Shown one piece after another: positions 44,052-51,937 of a stretch of DNA of 64,000 bases. The notes under the pieces were generated by a model. That model worked only from the letters and a program-made list of their open reading frames with translations. It had not been told where the DNA came from and did not search any database. The stretch is from an uncultured Algibacter sp. Its GTDB lineage: Bacteria > Bacteroidota > Bacteroidia > Flavobacteriales > Flavobacteriaceae. The position numbers and the translations under genes are program-made. Where the stretch lies: contig NZ_CANKXG010000004.1 of the NCBI RefSeq assembly GCF_947487575.1, positions 62,001 to 126,000 on the forward strand, read 5' to 3'. Position 1 is the stretch's first letter; each line of letters begins with the position of its first letter.

Positions 44052-44068
44052 CTATAAAAAGTATAGTT
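44050..44068. promoter_or_regulatory. Inverted repeat AACTATA-N5-TATAGTT, probable HxlR-type operator
   Basis: Perfect 7-bp arms around AAAAG cover the predicted start of the nitroreductase message. A further half (ACTATACTT) lies between the two -7 boxes at 44033-44041. Confidence 0.65.
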
Positions 44069-44081
44069 AAAATTTAAAAAT

Positions 44082-44756
44082 ATGAAAACATCTAATATTT
44101 CAAAAGAAGACATTTTAAATGCATTTAATTTTAGACACGCCACAAAAGAGTTTGATGCGACTAAAAAACTATCTAAAGACGATATTGATTTTGTCTTGAA
44201 AACAGCAAATTTATCACCAAGTTCCTTTGGTTTTGAACCTTGGCATTTTATTGTTGTGCAAGACCAAGAGTTAAGAGAATTATTAAAGCCAGTAGCATGG
44301 GGTGCACCTGTAAAGTTGGATACTGCAAGCCATTTTATACTAGGCTTAAGTATGAAAGCTCCAATGACGAAATGGAATGCAGACTACATTATGCACATGA
44401 TGAAGGATATAAAACAATTTCCTAAAGATGTTATAGAAATGTATACGGACTTCTATAAAAACTTTCAAGAAACAGATTTTGATTTAGATACTGATAAAAA
44501 GTTATTTGATTGGGCATCAAAACAAACTTACATTGCATTAGCAAACATGATGACAGCAGCTGCATTACATGGTATTGATAGCTGCCCAATAGAAGGGTTC
44601 CATCAAGAAAAAGCGGAAGCCTTATTACAAGAAAAGTTTGGTGTAGATACAGCTAAATATGGACTTTCTTATATGGTAGCTTTTGGTCATAGAAAAGCAG
44701 ACCCAGAGCACCCAAAAACAAGAAGAAATACTGAGGATATTGTAACTTGGAAATAA
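44082..44756 (+). CDS. Nitroreductase family NAD(P)H oxidoreductase
   Basis: FMN-dependent reductase of nitro compounds, quinones or similar electrophiles, 224 residues. The FMN-phosphate segment FNFRHATKEFDATKKL (16-31), the SPSSFGFEPWHFIVV box (45-60) and the C-terminal AALHGIDSCPIEGF ... GLSYMVAFGHRKAD are typical of the NfsB/YfkO-like branch. Divergent overlapping promoters and an inverted repeat shared with the HxlR-type gene point to induction by an electrophile. A hairpin terminator follows the stop by about 25 bases. Confidence 0.9.
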   Translation: MKTSNISKEDILNAFNFRHATKEFDATKKLSKDDIDFVLKTANLSPSSFGFEPWHFIVVQDQELRELLKPVAWGAPVKLDTASHFILGLSMKAPMTKWNADYIMHMMKDIKQFPKDVIEMYTDFYKNFQETDFDLDTDKKLFDWASKQTYIALANMMTAAALHGIDSCPIEGFHQEKAEALLQEKFGVDTAKYGLSYMVAFGHRKADPEHPKTRRNTEDIVTWK

Positions 44757-44782
44757 TTTCTTTCTAAGTTATTAAGCTATAT

Positions 44783-44829
44783 AAAAGCAAAAAGAGTCAA
44801 ACATGTTGTTTGGTTCTTTTTGCTTTTTT
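44783..44829 (+). terminator. Terminator after the nitroreductase gene
   Basis: AAAAGCAAAAAGA-GT-CAAACA pairs with TGTTTGGTTCTTTTTGCTTTT (small internal mismatch), followed by T-rich sequence. Confidence 0.8.
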
Positions 44830-44889
44830 TAAGTTAAATAAACCACGTAAATTCGTTAATTCATAACGCTTGGTATACAATTTTTAAAA

Positions 44890-46509
44890 ATGACGTTACA
44901 AGGTCAAATAGTAGATATAAAAAACAAACGCATTTACAAAGGGGAAATAGCTTTTGAAAACGGACAAATAATAGCCATTCAAGAGAAAGACCATAATGTA
45001 AATCATTATATCTTACCTGGGTTTGTAGACGCCCATATTCATATAGAAAGTTCCATGCTAGTTCCAAGTGAATTTGCTCGACTAGCCATAAAACACGGAA
45101 CGGTTTCAACCGTTTCAGACCCACACGAAATAGCCAATGTATTAGGCATTAAAGGTGTGGAATTCATGATTGAAAATGGAAAGCAAGTGCCTTTTAAATT
45201 TAATTTTGGTGCACCATCATGCGTGCCAGCTACCAATTTTGAATCTGCTGGTGCAGTCATTGATTCTGAAGACATAAAATCACTTCTAGAAAATCCCGAC
45301 ATTAAATATCTAGCAGAAATGATGAATTACCCAGGTGTACTTTTTGATGATGAAGAGGTACTGAAAAAAATAGCTTGGGCAAAACATTATAACAAACCTA
45401 TTGATGGTCACGCACCAGGATTAAGAGGTGATGATGTTACTAAATATATTAGCGCAGGCATTTCAACAGACCATGAGTGTTTTACGTATGAGGAAGCCTT
45501 AGAGAAACTTCAAAAAGGCATGAAAGTCTTAATTCGCGAGGGTAGTGCTGCTAGAAACTTTGAAGCTTTAATTGATTTATTACCAGAACATTTTGAAAAC
45601 ATAATGTTTTGTAGCGATGATAAACACCCAGACGATTTAATAATCGGACACATAAACCAACTATGCTCTAGAGCTGTAGCAAAAGGGATAGATGTTTTTA
45701 AAGTATTACAAGCAGCTTGTGTAAATCCTGTAAAGCATTATAATCTAGATGTTGGTTTATTGCAAAAAGGGGACGATGCAGATTTTATAGTGGTTGAAGA
45801 TTTAAAAGATTTTAAACCCCTTCAAACGTACATAAATGGCGAATTGGTATTTGATAATGGAGAATCCTTAATACCGCCAATTAGTTTTAAAAACTTAAAT
45901 AACTTCAATTGTGAAACCAAAGTAGTTTCAGATTTTAAATTTGAAGCATCTTCAAAAAAAATACGGGTTATTGAAGCTTTAGAAGGGCAACTAGTAACCA
46001 ATGAATTAGTTGAAGAAGCCACGATTGAAAACGGAAATTTCGTTTCAAATACGGAGAATGATATTTTAAAAATGACTGTAGTTAATCGTTATCAAAATCA
46101 AAAGCCAGCCATAGCATTTATAAAAAACTTTGGATTAAAAGAAGGCGCCATTGCATCATCAGTAGGTCACGATTCTCATAATATTATTGCTGTTGGTGTT
46201 TCAGATGATGCTATTTGTAGAGCCGTTAATCTCATTATCGAAAATAGAGGTGGTATATGTGCTATTTCCAATTCAGAGGAAAACATAGTATCACTTCCTG
46301 TGGCAGGTATTATGAGTGATAAAGATGGAGAAACCATAGGTAAGCAATATGCCGAATTGGATAAAATAGCTAAAGCTTTAGGAAGTCAATTATATGCACC
46401 GTATATGACATTGTCATTTATGGCATTATTAGTAATTCCTTCATTAAAATTAAGCGATAAAGGTTTGTTTAACGGAAAAGATTTTAAATTTGTACCACTT
46501 GAATTATGA
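44890..46509 (+). CDS. ade: Adenine deaminase
   Basis: Hydrolyses adenine to hypoxanthine and ammonia for purine salvage. It belongs to the amidohydrolase superfamily: the metal motif [15 protein letters not shown] is at 42-56 (His49, His51), followed by [26 protein letters not shown] and [10 protein letters not shown], and the C-terminal [13 protein letters not shown] and [24 protein letters not shown]. The length of 539 residues is standard. It is probably its own transcription unit; a short ACTG-type repeat separates it from the YheT-like gene 37 bases on. Confidence 0.94.
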   Translation: MTLQGQIVDIKNKRIYKGEIAFENGQIIAIQEKDHNVNHYILPGFVDAHIHIESSMLVPSEFARLAIKHGTVSTVSDPHEIANVLGIKGVEFMIENGKQVPFKFNFGAPSCVPATNFESAGAVIDSEDIKSLLENPDIKYLAEMMNYPGVLFDDEEVLKKIAWAKHYNKPIDGHAPGLRGDDVTKYISAGISTDHECFTYEEALEKLQKGMKVLIREGSAARNFEALIDLLPEHFENIMFCSDDKHPDDLIIGHINQLCSRAVAKGIDVFKVLQAACVNPVKHYNLDVGLLQKGDDADFIVVEDLKDFKPLQTYINGELVFDNGESLIPPISFKNLNNFNCETKVVSDFKFEASSKKIRVIEALEGQLVTNELVEEATIENGNFVSNTENDILKMTVVNRYQNQKPAIAFIKNFGLKEGAIASSVGHDSHNIIAVGVSDDAICRAVNLIIENRGGICAISNSEENIVSLPVAGIMSDKDGETIGKQYAELDKIAKALGSQLYAPYMTLSFMALLVIPSLKLSDKGLFNGKDFKFVPLEL

Positions 46510-46517
46510 CCTAGAAT

Positions 46518-46544
46518 AACTGTAAACTGCGACTGTCAACTGAA
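46518..46544. repeat. Degenerate AACTG-nGACTG short repeat, copy 4
   Basis: AACTGTAAACTGCGACTGTC then AACTGAA, the cleanest copy; three AACTG/AACTGC units with GACTG between. It lies two bases before the YheT-like start. Confidence 0.55.
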
Positions 46545-46546
46545 AT

Positions 46547-47509
46547 ATGCCAATAATAGAATCAACCTACAAACCACCATTTTACTTTAAAAACGGATTT
46601 ATTTCAACAGTTTATTCAGGATTAGTAAGACGTGTTTCTCTTAAACAAGAACGAGAACGTATTACTTTAAAAGATGGCGATTTTCTGGATTTAGATTGGA
46701 GTTTTTCAAAAGAAAAAAGTGATAAACTTATCATTCTATTACACGGTTTAGAAGGCAATGGACAACGACCTTATATGAGAGGTACAGCAAAACTTTTTAA
46801 TGAAAATAATGTTGATGCAGTTTGTGTAAATTTTAGAGGTTGTAGTGGTGAAGACAATTTGAAATATTATAGTTACCATTCTGGAGCTACCGAAGATTTG
46901 AAAGCCGTAATTGAACATGCTATTTCTAACAAGAAATATTCGAAAATTTACTTAAAAGGGATTAGTCTTGGCGCAAATATTATTTTGAAATATATGGGAG
47001 AGCGAGACATTATTCATGCTCAAGTTAAAGCTGCTATTGCTGTTTCGGTGCCTTGTTTTTTAACTGGTTCTGCTAGAGAATTACATACGTTAAAAAATAA
47101 ATTATATCACGATAGGTTTTTAAAGCATTTGTGTAATAAGTTGAAAATAAAACAAAAGCGATTTCCAGAATTATTAAGTGATGACACCTTGAAATCGATT
47201 AAAACACTAACAGATTTTGATAATGTTTATACGGCAAAAGCGCATGGTTTTGAGGGTGCTTTAGATTATTATACAAGATGTAGTAGTTTGCAATTTTTAT
47301 CAAAAATAAAAACACCTACATTAATTATTAATGCATTAAATGATTCTTTTTTATCTTCAGAATGTTACCCTGTTAAAGAGGCTAAAGACAATGCTAATTT
47401 ATATTTGGAAATGCCAAATCATGGTGGGCATGCCGGGTTTATTGATAAAAATAATGTGTATTATAATGAAAAACGTGCGTTGGAATTTTGTAAAACCCAT
47501 TCAAAATAA
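46547..47509 (+). CDS. YheT-family alpha/beta hydrolase
   Basis: Cytoplasmic alpha/beta-fold hydrolase of the YheT/ABHD1-3 group (320 residues), probably an esterase or lipase with an unknown substrate. Marks are LIILLHGLEGNGQRPYMRGTA (about 64-84), VNFRGCSGEDN, the nucleophile elbow GISLGANI with Ser near 144, the acid region LIINALNDSF and the final His in PNHGGHAGF. It stands between ade and the molybdenum hydroxylase genes with a 95-base gap to the latter and is probably unrelated to them. Confidence 0.88.
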   Translation: MPIIESTYKPPFYFKNGFISTVYSGLVRRVSLKQERERITLKDGDFLDLDWSFSKEKSDKLIILLHGLEGNGQRPYMRGTAKLFNENNVDAVCVNFRGCSGEDNLKYYSYHSGATEDLKAVIEHAISNKKYSKIYLKGISLGANIILKYMGERDIIHAQVKAAIAVSVPCFLTGSARELHTLKNKLYHDRFLKHLCNKLKIKQKRFPELLSDDTLKSIKTLTDFDNVYTAKAHGFEGALDYYTRCSSLQFLSKIKTPTLIINALNDSFLSSECYPVKEAKDNANLYLEMPNHGGHAGFIDKNNVYYNEKRALEFCKTHSK

Positions 47510-47604
47510 ATTATTTTTTTTCAAACTAGTTAAGTGATTGTTAAAATTCAACACTCTGCTTTTGATGCATTTATATTTTTTATACCTTATTAAAAAATTA
47601 TAAT

Positions 47605-48066
47605 ATGCCAACATTCAACTTAAAAATTAATGATAAAACTCATACTGTGGAAGCAGATGCCGATACACCGTTATTGTGGGTTTTAAGAGATAAAATTAAT
47701 CTTGTAGGCACCAAATTTGGTTGTGGAATTGGGCAATGTGGCGCATGTACCGTTCATGTTGATGGTAATGCTATGCGTAGTTGTTTGTTGCAAGTATCTC
47801 AGGCAGAAGGTATGGAAATTACCACTATCGAAGGACTTTCAGAACACGGTACACACCCTGTACAGGAAGCGTGGAAGGCCATTGATGTGCCGCAATGTGG
47901 TTATTGTCAAGCTGGACAAATTATGACAGCTTCAGCATTCTTGAATGAAAACCCAAATCCTTCAAATGAAGATATTCGAAATGCTATGAATGGTAATATA
48001 TGTAGATGTGCATCTTACAATAGTATTGAAGAAGCCGTAAAATTAGCATCAAAAAAAATAAGTTAA
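47605..48066 (+). CDS. [2Fe-2S] subunit of a molybdenum hydroxylase (IorA-like)
   Basis: Electron-transfer subunit with two [2Fe-2S] clusters. The plant-ferredoxin-type cluster uses C40, C45, C48 and C60 (FGCGIGQCGACTVHVDG ... SC), and the helical second cluster uses C98, C101, C133 and C135 (QCGYCQAGQ ... NICRCAS). At 153 residues it matches the small subunit of isoquinoline 1-oxidoreductase and nicotine/aldehyde dehydrogenases. The gene for the catalytic subunit starts 20 bases later. No FAD subunit gene is nearby, so an outside acceptor such as a cytochrome is likely. Confidence 0.92.
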   Translation: MPTFNLKINDKTHTVEADADTPLLWVLRDKINLVGTKFGCGIGQCGACTVHVDGNAMRSCLLQVSQAEGMEITTIEGLSEHGTHPVQEAWKAIDVPQCGYCQAGQIMTASAFLNENPNPSNEDIRNAMNGNICRCASYNSIEEAVKLASKKIS

Positions 48067-48086
48067 TCCAATTTATAACGAAGAAA

Positions 48087-50294
48087 ATGAAAAATTCATT
48101 CAATAGAAGATCATTCTTAAAAACATCGGCACTCGCAAGTGGTGGTATGTTAATTGGGTTTAACCTGTTTAATGCCTGCAAATCTGATGTTAAACTTCCT
48201 GTAGATTTAAGTCAGCTTAACTACAAAGATTTTAACGCGTATATAAAAATTTCCCCAGAAGGGAAAGTCACCATATATTCTGTTAACCCTGAAATTGGTC
48301 AAGGCGTAAAAACATCAATGCCCATGATTATAGCTGAAGAATTAGATGTGGATTGGGACGATGTTTACGTGGTGCAAGCACCTTTAGATATCGAAAATTA
48401 TAGTGGTCAAGTGGCTGGAGGAAGTCAGTCTATTAGAAGAAGCTGGCAACCTTTACGCGAAACAGGAGCTACTGCTAAACAAATGTTGATTAATGCCGCA
48501 GCTGCGCAGTGGGATGTTGATGTGAATACCTGTTCAGCTAAAATGGGAATAATTTCTAACGCAAATGGTGAAACATTGGGTTATGGCGATGTGGTTGAAG
48601 CTGCTGCGTTATTGGATGTTCCAGAGGAAGTGTCATTAAAGGATCCAAAAGATTTTACGATTATCGGACAAGGAAAAGGAAATGTAGATATTGATAAGAT
48701 TACTACAGGAAAACCCTTATTTGGTTTAGATTATAAAGAAGAAGGTATGGTGTATGCATCTGTATTACGACCACCTGCATTCGGACAAGTATTAGAATCT
48801 TTTGATGCCTCTGAAGCTAAAGATTTATTGGGGGTTATTGATGTGATTACAATAGGTAAAAAAGCTAGAGCTTTATTAAAAGCGGGTAAACCCAATTGGA
48901 GTGTAAAATTAAGTACAACAGATAAAGTTGTGGTTATTGGTAAAACAACTTGGGATGTCATAAAAGGTAAAAAAGCGATAAAAGCCAAGTGGAAAACTGA
49001 TTCTGCGTTAGAAAGCTCTGAAGAACATAATGAAAAGTTATTAAGCTTAGTAAACGGTAAAAAATTTAGAACACGACGTAAAGATGGCAATGTGAATAAA
49101 GCGTTTGCTAATGCTGATAAAGTTTTAGAACGTGTTTATGAATCTACATTTTTGCCACATAATACCATGGAGCCCATGAATTTTTTCGCTAATGTAACTC
49201 CTGAGAAAGTACATTTGGTAGGGCCAACACAAACTCCTGAAGCTGCTGCAAATGCTGTAGCTAGTTTGTTAGGCAGACCTATAGAAGAGGTGCATGTAGA
49301 CCTTACTAGAATGGGTGGTGGTTTTGGTAGACGATTATATAATGATTATGTTATGGAAGTAGCTGAAATTTCAGAAGCTATTAAAAAGCCTGTAAAAATG
49401 TTATCTACCAGAGAAGATGATATGACAACGGGTGTATATCGTCCTGCTAGTACATATAAAATTTCGGCAGCTATAAAAGACGGAAAACTAACAGGTTATC
49501 ATTTAAAAGAAGCTTGTGTAAACAGTAATATGTATGGTTTGATTCCAAATTTTTTTCCTGCAGGGGCGATTGAAAATTATCAAGTAGATAGTGCCCGTTT
49601 AAAAAGTAACATCACCGTTGGTGCATGGAGAGCGCCGTATACGAATTTCTTAGCTAGTGCCGAACAAAGTTTCTTTGATGAATTAGCAGAAGAGTTACAG
49701 GTAGATCGCGTACAATTACATATGGATTTATTAGAAAACGTAAAACGTAATCCAAATCCAAAAATAGATTATAGCCCTGAACGACTACAAGGCGTTCTAA
49801 AAATGGTAGTTGAAAAATCAGACTGGGGAAATGTAGCCGATGGTGTTTATCAAGGTTTGTCGGTATATTATTGTCATAATACCCATGTTGCTGAAGTTGC
49901 TGATGTTACTATGGAAAATGGTGTGCCTGTGGTTAAAAAAGTAACCTGTGCTATAGATTGTGGTATTGTTGTGAATCCTTTAGGCGCTATGAACCAAGCA
50001 AAAGGAGGTGTTTTAGATGGAATAGGTCATGCCATGTATGCTGATTTTAGTTTCAAAGATGGTGTGCCGTCTGCCAATAATTTTAATAGTTACCAACTTA
50101 TAAGAATGGGACAAACACCAAAAGTAGATGTTCATTTTATTGAAAGTAATATTGCGCCAACCGGCTTAGGTGAGCCAACTTTACCGCCAGTAGGAGCAGC
50201 GGTTGCCAATGCTATTTATAAAGCCACAGGTAAGCGCTTAACGAAACTACCCTATATAAAAAACATGAATTCTAAAACTGAAATAGTCGGATAA
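48087..50294 (+). CDS. Molybdopterin subunit of an aldehyde/isoquinoline-oxidoreductase-type hydroxylase (IorB-like)
   Basis: Catalytic subunit (735 residues) of the xanthine oxidase family that binds a molybdenum cytosine-dinucleotide-type cofactor. It opens with NRRSFLKTSALASGG, a twin-arginine signal (Arg7-Arg8), and then FNLFNAC with Cys31, so it is probably exported folded and lipid-anchored in the periplasm. Cofactor motifs are GQGVKTSMPMI, GGGFGRRLYND, VGAWRAPYTN and the C-terminal GLGEPTLPPVGAAVANA, whose Glu is the active-site base of the family. The substrate is unknown; aldehydes or N-heterocycles are typical. XdhC and MobA-like maturation genes follow directly. Confidence 0.92.
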   Translation: MKNSFNRRSFLKTSALASGGMLIGFNLFNACKSDVKLPVDLSQLNYKDFNAYIKISPEGKVTIYSVNPEIGQGVKTSMPMIIAEELDVDWDDVYVVQAPLDIENYSGQVAGGSQSIRRSWQPLRETGATAKQMLINAAAAQWDVDVNTCSAKMGIISNANGETLGYGDVVEAAALLDVPEEVSLKDPKDFTIIGQGKGNVDIDKITTGKPLFGLDYKEEGMVYASVLRPPAFGQVLESFDASEAKDLLGVIDVITIGKKARALLKAGKPNWSVKLSTTDKVVVIGKTTWDVIKGKKAIKAKWKTDSALESSEEHNEKLLSLVNGKKFRTRRKDGNVNKAFANADKVLERVYESTFLPHNTMEPMNFFANVTPEKVHLVGPTQTPEAAANAVASLLGRPIEEVHVDLTRMGGGFGRRLYNDYVMEVAEISEAIKKPVKMLSTREDDMTTGVYRPASTYKISAAIKDGKLTGYHLKEACVNSNMYGLIPNFFPAGAIENYQVDSARLKSNITVGAWRAPYTNFLASAEQSFFDELAEELQVDRVQLHMDLLENVKRNPNPKIDYSPERLQGVLKMVVEKSDWGNVADGVYQGLSVYYCHNTHVAEVADVTMENGVPVVKKVTCAIDCGIVVNPLGAMNQAKGGVLDGIGHAMYADFSFKDGVPSANNFNSYQLIRMGQTPKVDVHFIESNIAPTGLGEPTLPPVGAAVANAIYKATGKRLTKLPYIKNMNSKTEIVG

Positions 50295-50302
50295 ACTTAT
50301 CT

Positions 50303-51319
50303 ATGACGCACGAATTTAAACATATCATAGTGAAGTCTATTCAAGCTAAAAGCAATGGATTTAAATCTGTTTTAGCATCAGTTGTGGATTTGGATGGTTC
50401 ATCATACAGACAACCAGGAGTTCGTATGCTTATTTTAGAAAATGGAGCTATGGTAGGAGCTGTAAGCGGTGGTTGTGTGGAAAAAGAAGTGATATTGCAA
50501 GCACAATCTGTATTTGAAACCGGGATATCAAAAATGATGACTTATGATGGTAGATACCGTTTAGGCTGTGAGGGTGTTTTATATATTTTATTAGAAGAGA
50601 TTACTTTTGAAACCCCTTTTGAAACCGCTTTTTTTGAATGTTTGAAAAACAGAAAATCTTTTGAAGTCATTTCAAAATATGAAAAAGAAGAAGGTATTTT
50701 TGAAGGTGTTGGGACAGAAGTTAAAATTGGTAATACTCCTTTTTCTATCTCGAATAAAACCTCTTTAAATGTTAAGTGCTTGACGTTTTCTCAAACTATG
50801 CCTCCATGTTTTAAATTATTGATTATTGGCGCAGAACATGATGCGGTCCAATTATGTAAATATGCAGCATCAACAGGTTGGGAAGTTACCATAGTCGCGG
50901 GTGTTTCAGAAGCCAAAACAGTTGATTATTTTGAAGGTGCCAATAACTTAATAACCACTACTCCAGAAGATCTAGATACATTATCAATTGATATTCATAC
51001 AGCAGTTGTATTAATGACCCATAATTTTGCTTACGATTTACGTTACCTAGTTGCCTTGGCAGAAACAAGCCCAAATTATATTGGTCTTCTAGGGCCAACA
51101 AAACGGCGTGAAGATTTACTATCTCAACTCATTGAATATTGTCCTGAGATATCAGAAAAATTTTTAGAATCTATTCACGGACCAGCAGGTTTAGACATAG
51201 GGTCAGAAACGCCTCAGGAAATTGCAATTTCTATCGTTTCAGAGATTTTGGCTGTGACTAGAAATCGAAACCCGAAATCTCTAAACCAAAAGACAGGGCG
51301 TATTCATCAGAAACAATAA
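50303..51319 (+). CDS. XdhC/CoxI family molybdenum cofactor maturation protein
   Basis: Binds molybdenum cofactor and helps its sulfuration and insertion into xanthine-dehydrogenase-type enzymes. The N-terminal XdhC domain has DLDGSSYRQPGVRMLI and GAVSGGCVEKEVI (about 30-63), and the C-terminal Rossmann part begins near 172 (KLLIIGAEHDAVQLCKYAASTGW) and includes MTHNFAYDLRYL and GPTKRREDLL, ending HGPAGLDIGSETPQEIAISIVSEI. It starts 8 bases after the hydroxylase gene and ends 3 bases before the MobA-like gene, so it surely serves that enzyme. Confidence 0.93.
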   Translation: MTHEFKHIIVKSIQAKSNGFKSVLASVVDLDGSSYRQPGVRMLILENGAMVGAVSGGCVEKEVILQAQSVFETGISKMMTYDGRYRLGCEGVLYILLEEITFETPFETAFFECLKNRKSFEVISKYEKEEGIFEGVGTEVKIGNTPFSISNKTSLNVKCLTFSQTMPPCFKLLIIGAEHDAVQLCKYAASTGWEVTIVAGVSEAKTVDYFEGANNLITTTPEDLDTLSIDIHTAVVLMTHNFAYDLRYLVALAETSPNYIGLLGPTKRREDLLSQLIEYCPEISEKFLESIHGPAGLDIGSETPQEIAISIVSEILAVTRNRNPKSLNQKTGRIHQKQ

Positions 51320-51322
51320 GTC

Positions 51323-51937
51323 TTGAAGTCAATTCCAAACATTGCCATAGTAATTCTAGCCGCAGGTGCTTCAAAACGAATGGGAAGCCCTAAGCAACTT
51401 TTAAAATGGGGCAATGACACTTTATTAAATCATGCTATAAAAACAGTTTTAGAAATTGATGCTTATGAAGTGATTGTCGTGCTAGGTGCAAATCATAAAT
51501 TAATTGAAGCGGGTGTTAAGCATCGTTCTATTACTATTTTAAACAATGAAGACTGGGATTTAGGTTTAGGAAAATCTATAGCTTGTGCAACAGAGTATGT
51601 TTTAAAATCGAAACCTCAGGTTGAAGGCATATTGATAACTTTAGCAGACCAGCCTCTTATTGATAGTCATTATTTAAATGATATAATGACTCACTTTTAT
51701 CAAGACTTAAATCAAATTATTGCAACATCTTATGATAATAATAAAGGCGTGCCTGTACTTTTTGGTAAGGTCTACTTTCAAGAACTATCAAATTTAACGG
51801 GCGATAATGGAGCGAAACAACTTTTGAAAACTCACGAATCTTGCGTGAAAACTTTTAAACCTCCTGTAAAAAATGTAGATTTAGATTCGAAAGAAGATTA
51901 CGAAAAATTATACAGGGAGAATTTTAAAACTAAATGA
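51323..51937 (+). CDS. MobA-like nucleotidyltransferase (MocA type)
   Basis: Adds a nucleotide, probably CMP, to molybdopterin; related to MocA and to CTP/GTP transferases of the NTP-transferase fold. The signature ILAAGASKRMGSPKQLLKWG (11-30) binds the nucleotide, followed by ITLADQPLID (about 97-106) with the metal Asp, and GDNGAKQLL. The start is a TTG at 51323, three bases after the XdhC stop. The end overlaps the next gene by four bases (ATGA). Since the hydroxylase upstream needs a cytosine dinucleotide cofactor, CMP is a better guess than GMP. Confidence 0.88.
   Translation: MKSIPNIAIVILAAGASKRMGSPKQLLKWGNDTLLNHAIKTVLEIDAYEVIVVLGANHKLIEAGVKHRSITILNNEDWDLGLGKSIACATEYVLKSKPQVEGILITLADQPLIDSHYLNDIMTHFYQDLNQIIATSYDNNKGVPVLFGKVYFQELSNLTGDNGAKQLLKTHESCVKTFKPPVKNVDLDSKEDYEKLYRENFKTK

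Noticed and set aside
44890-44890. Purine riboswitch before adenine deaminase
   Set aside because: The short AT-rich leader shows no purine aptamer core (no paired TATA loop segments) that I can recognise.
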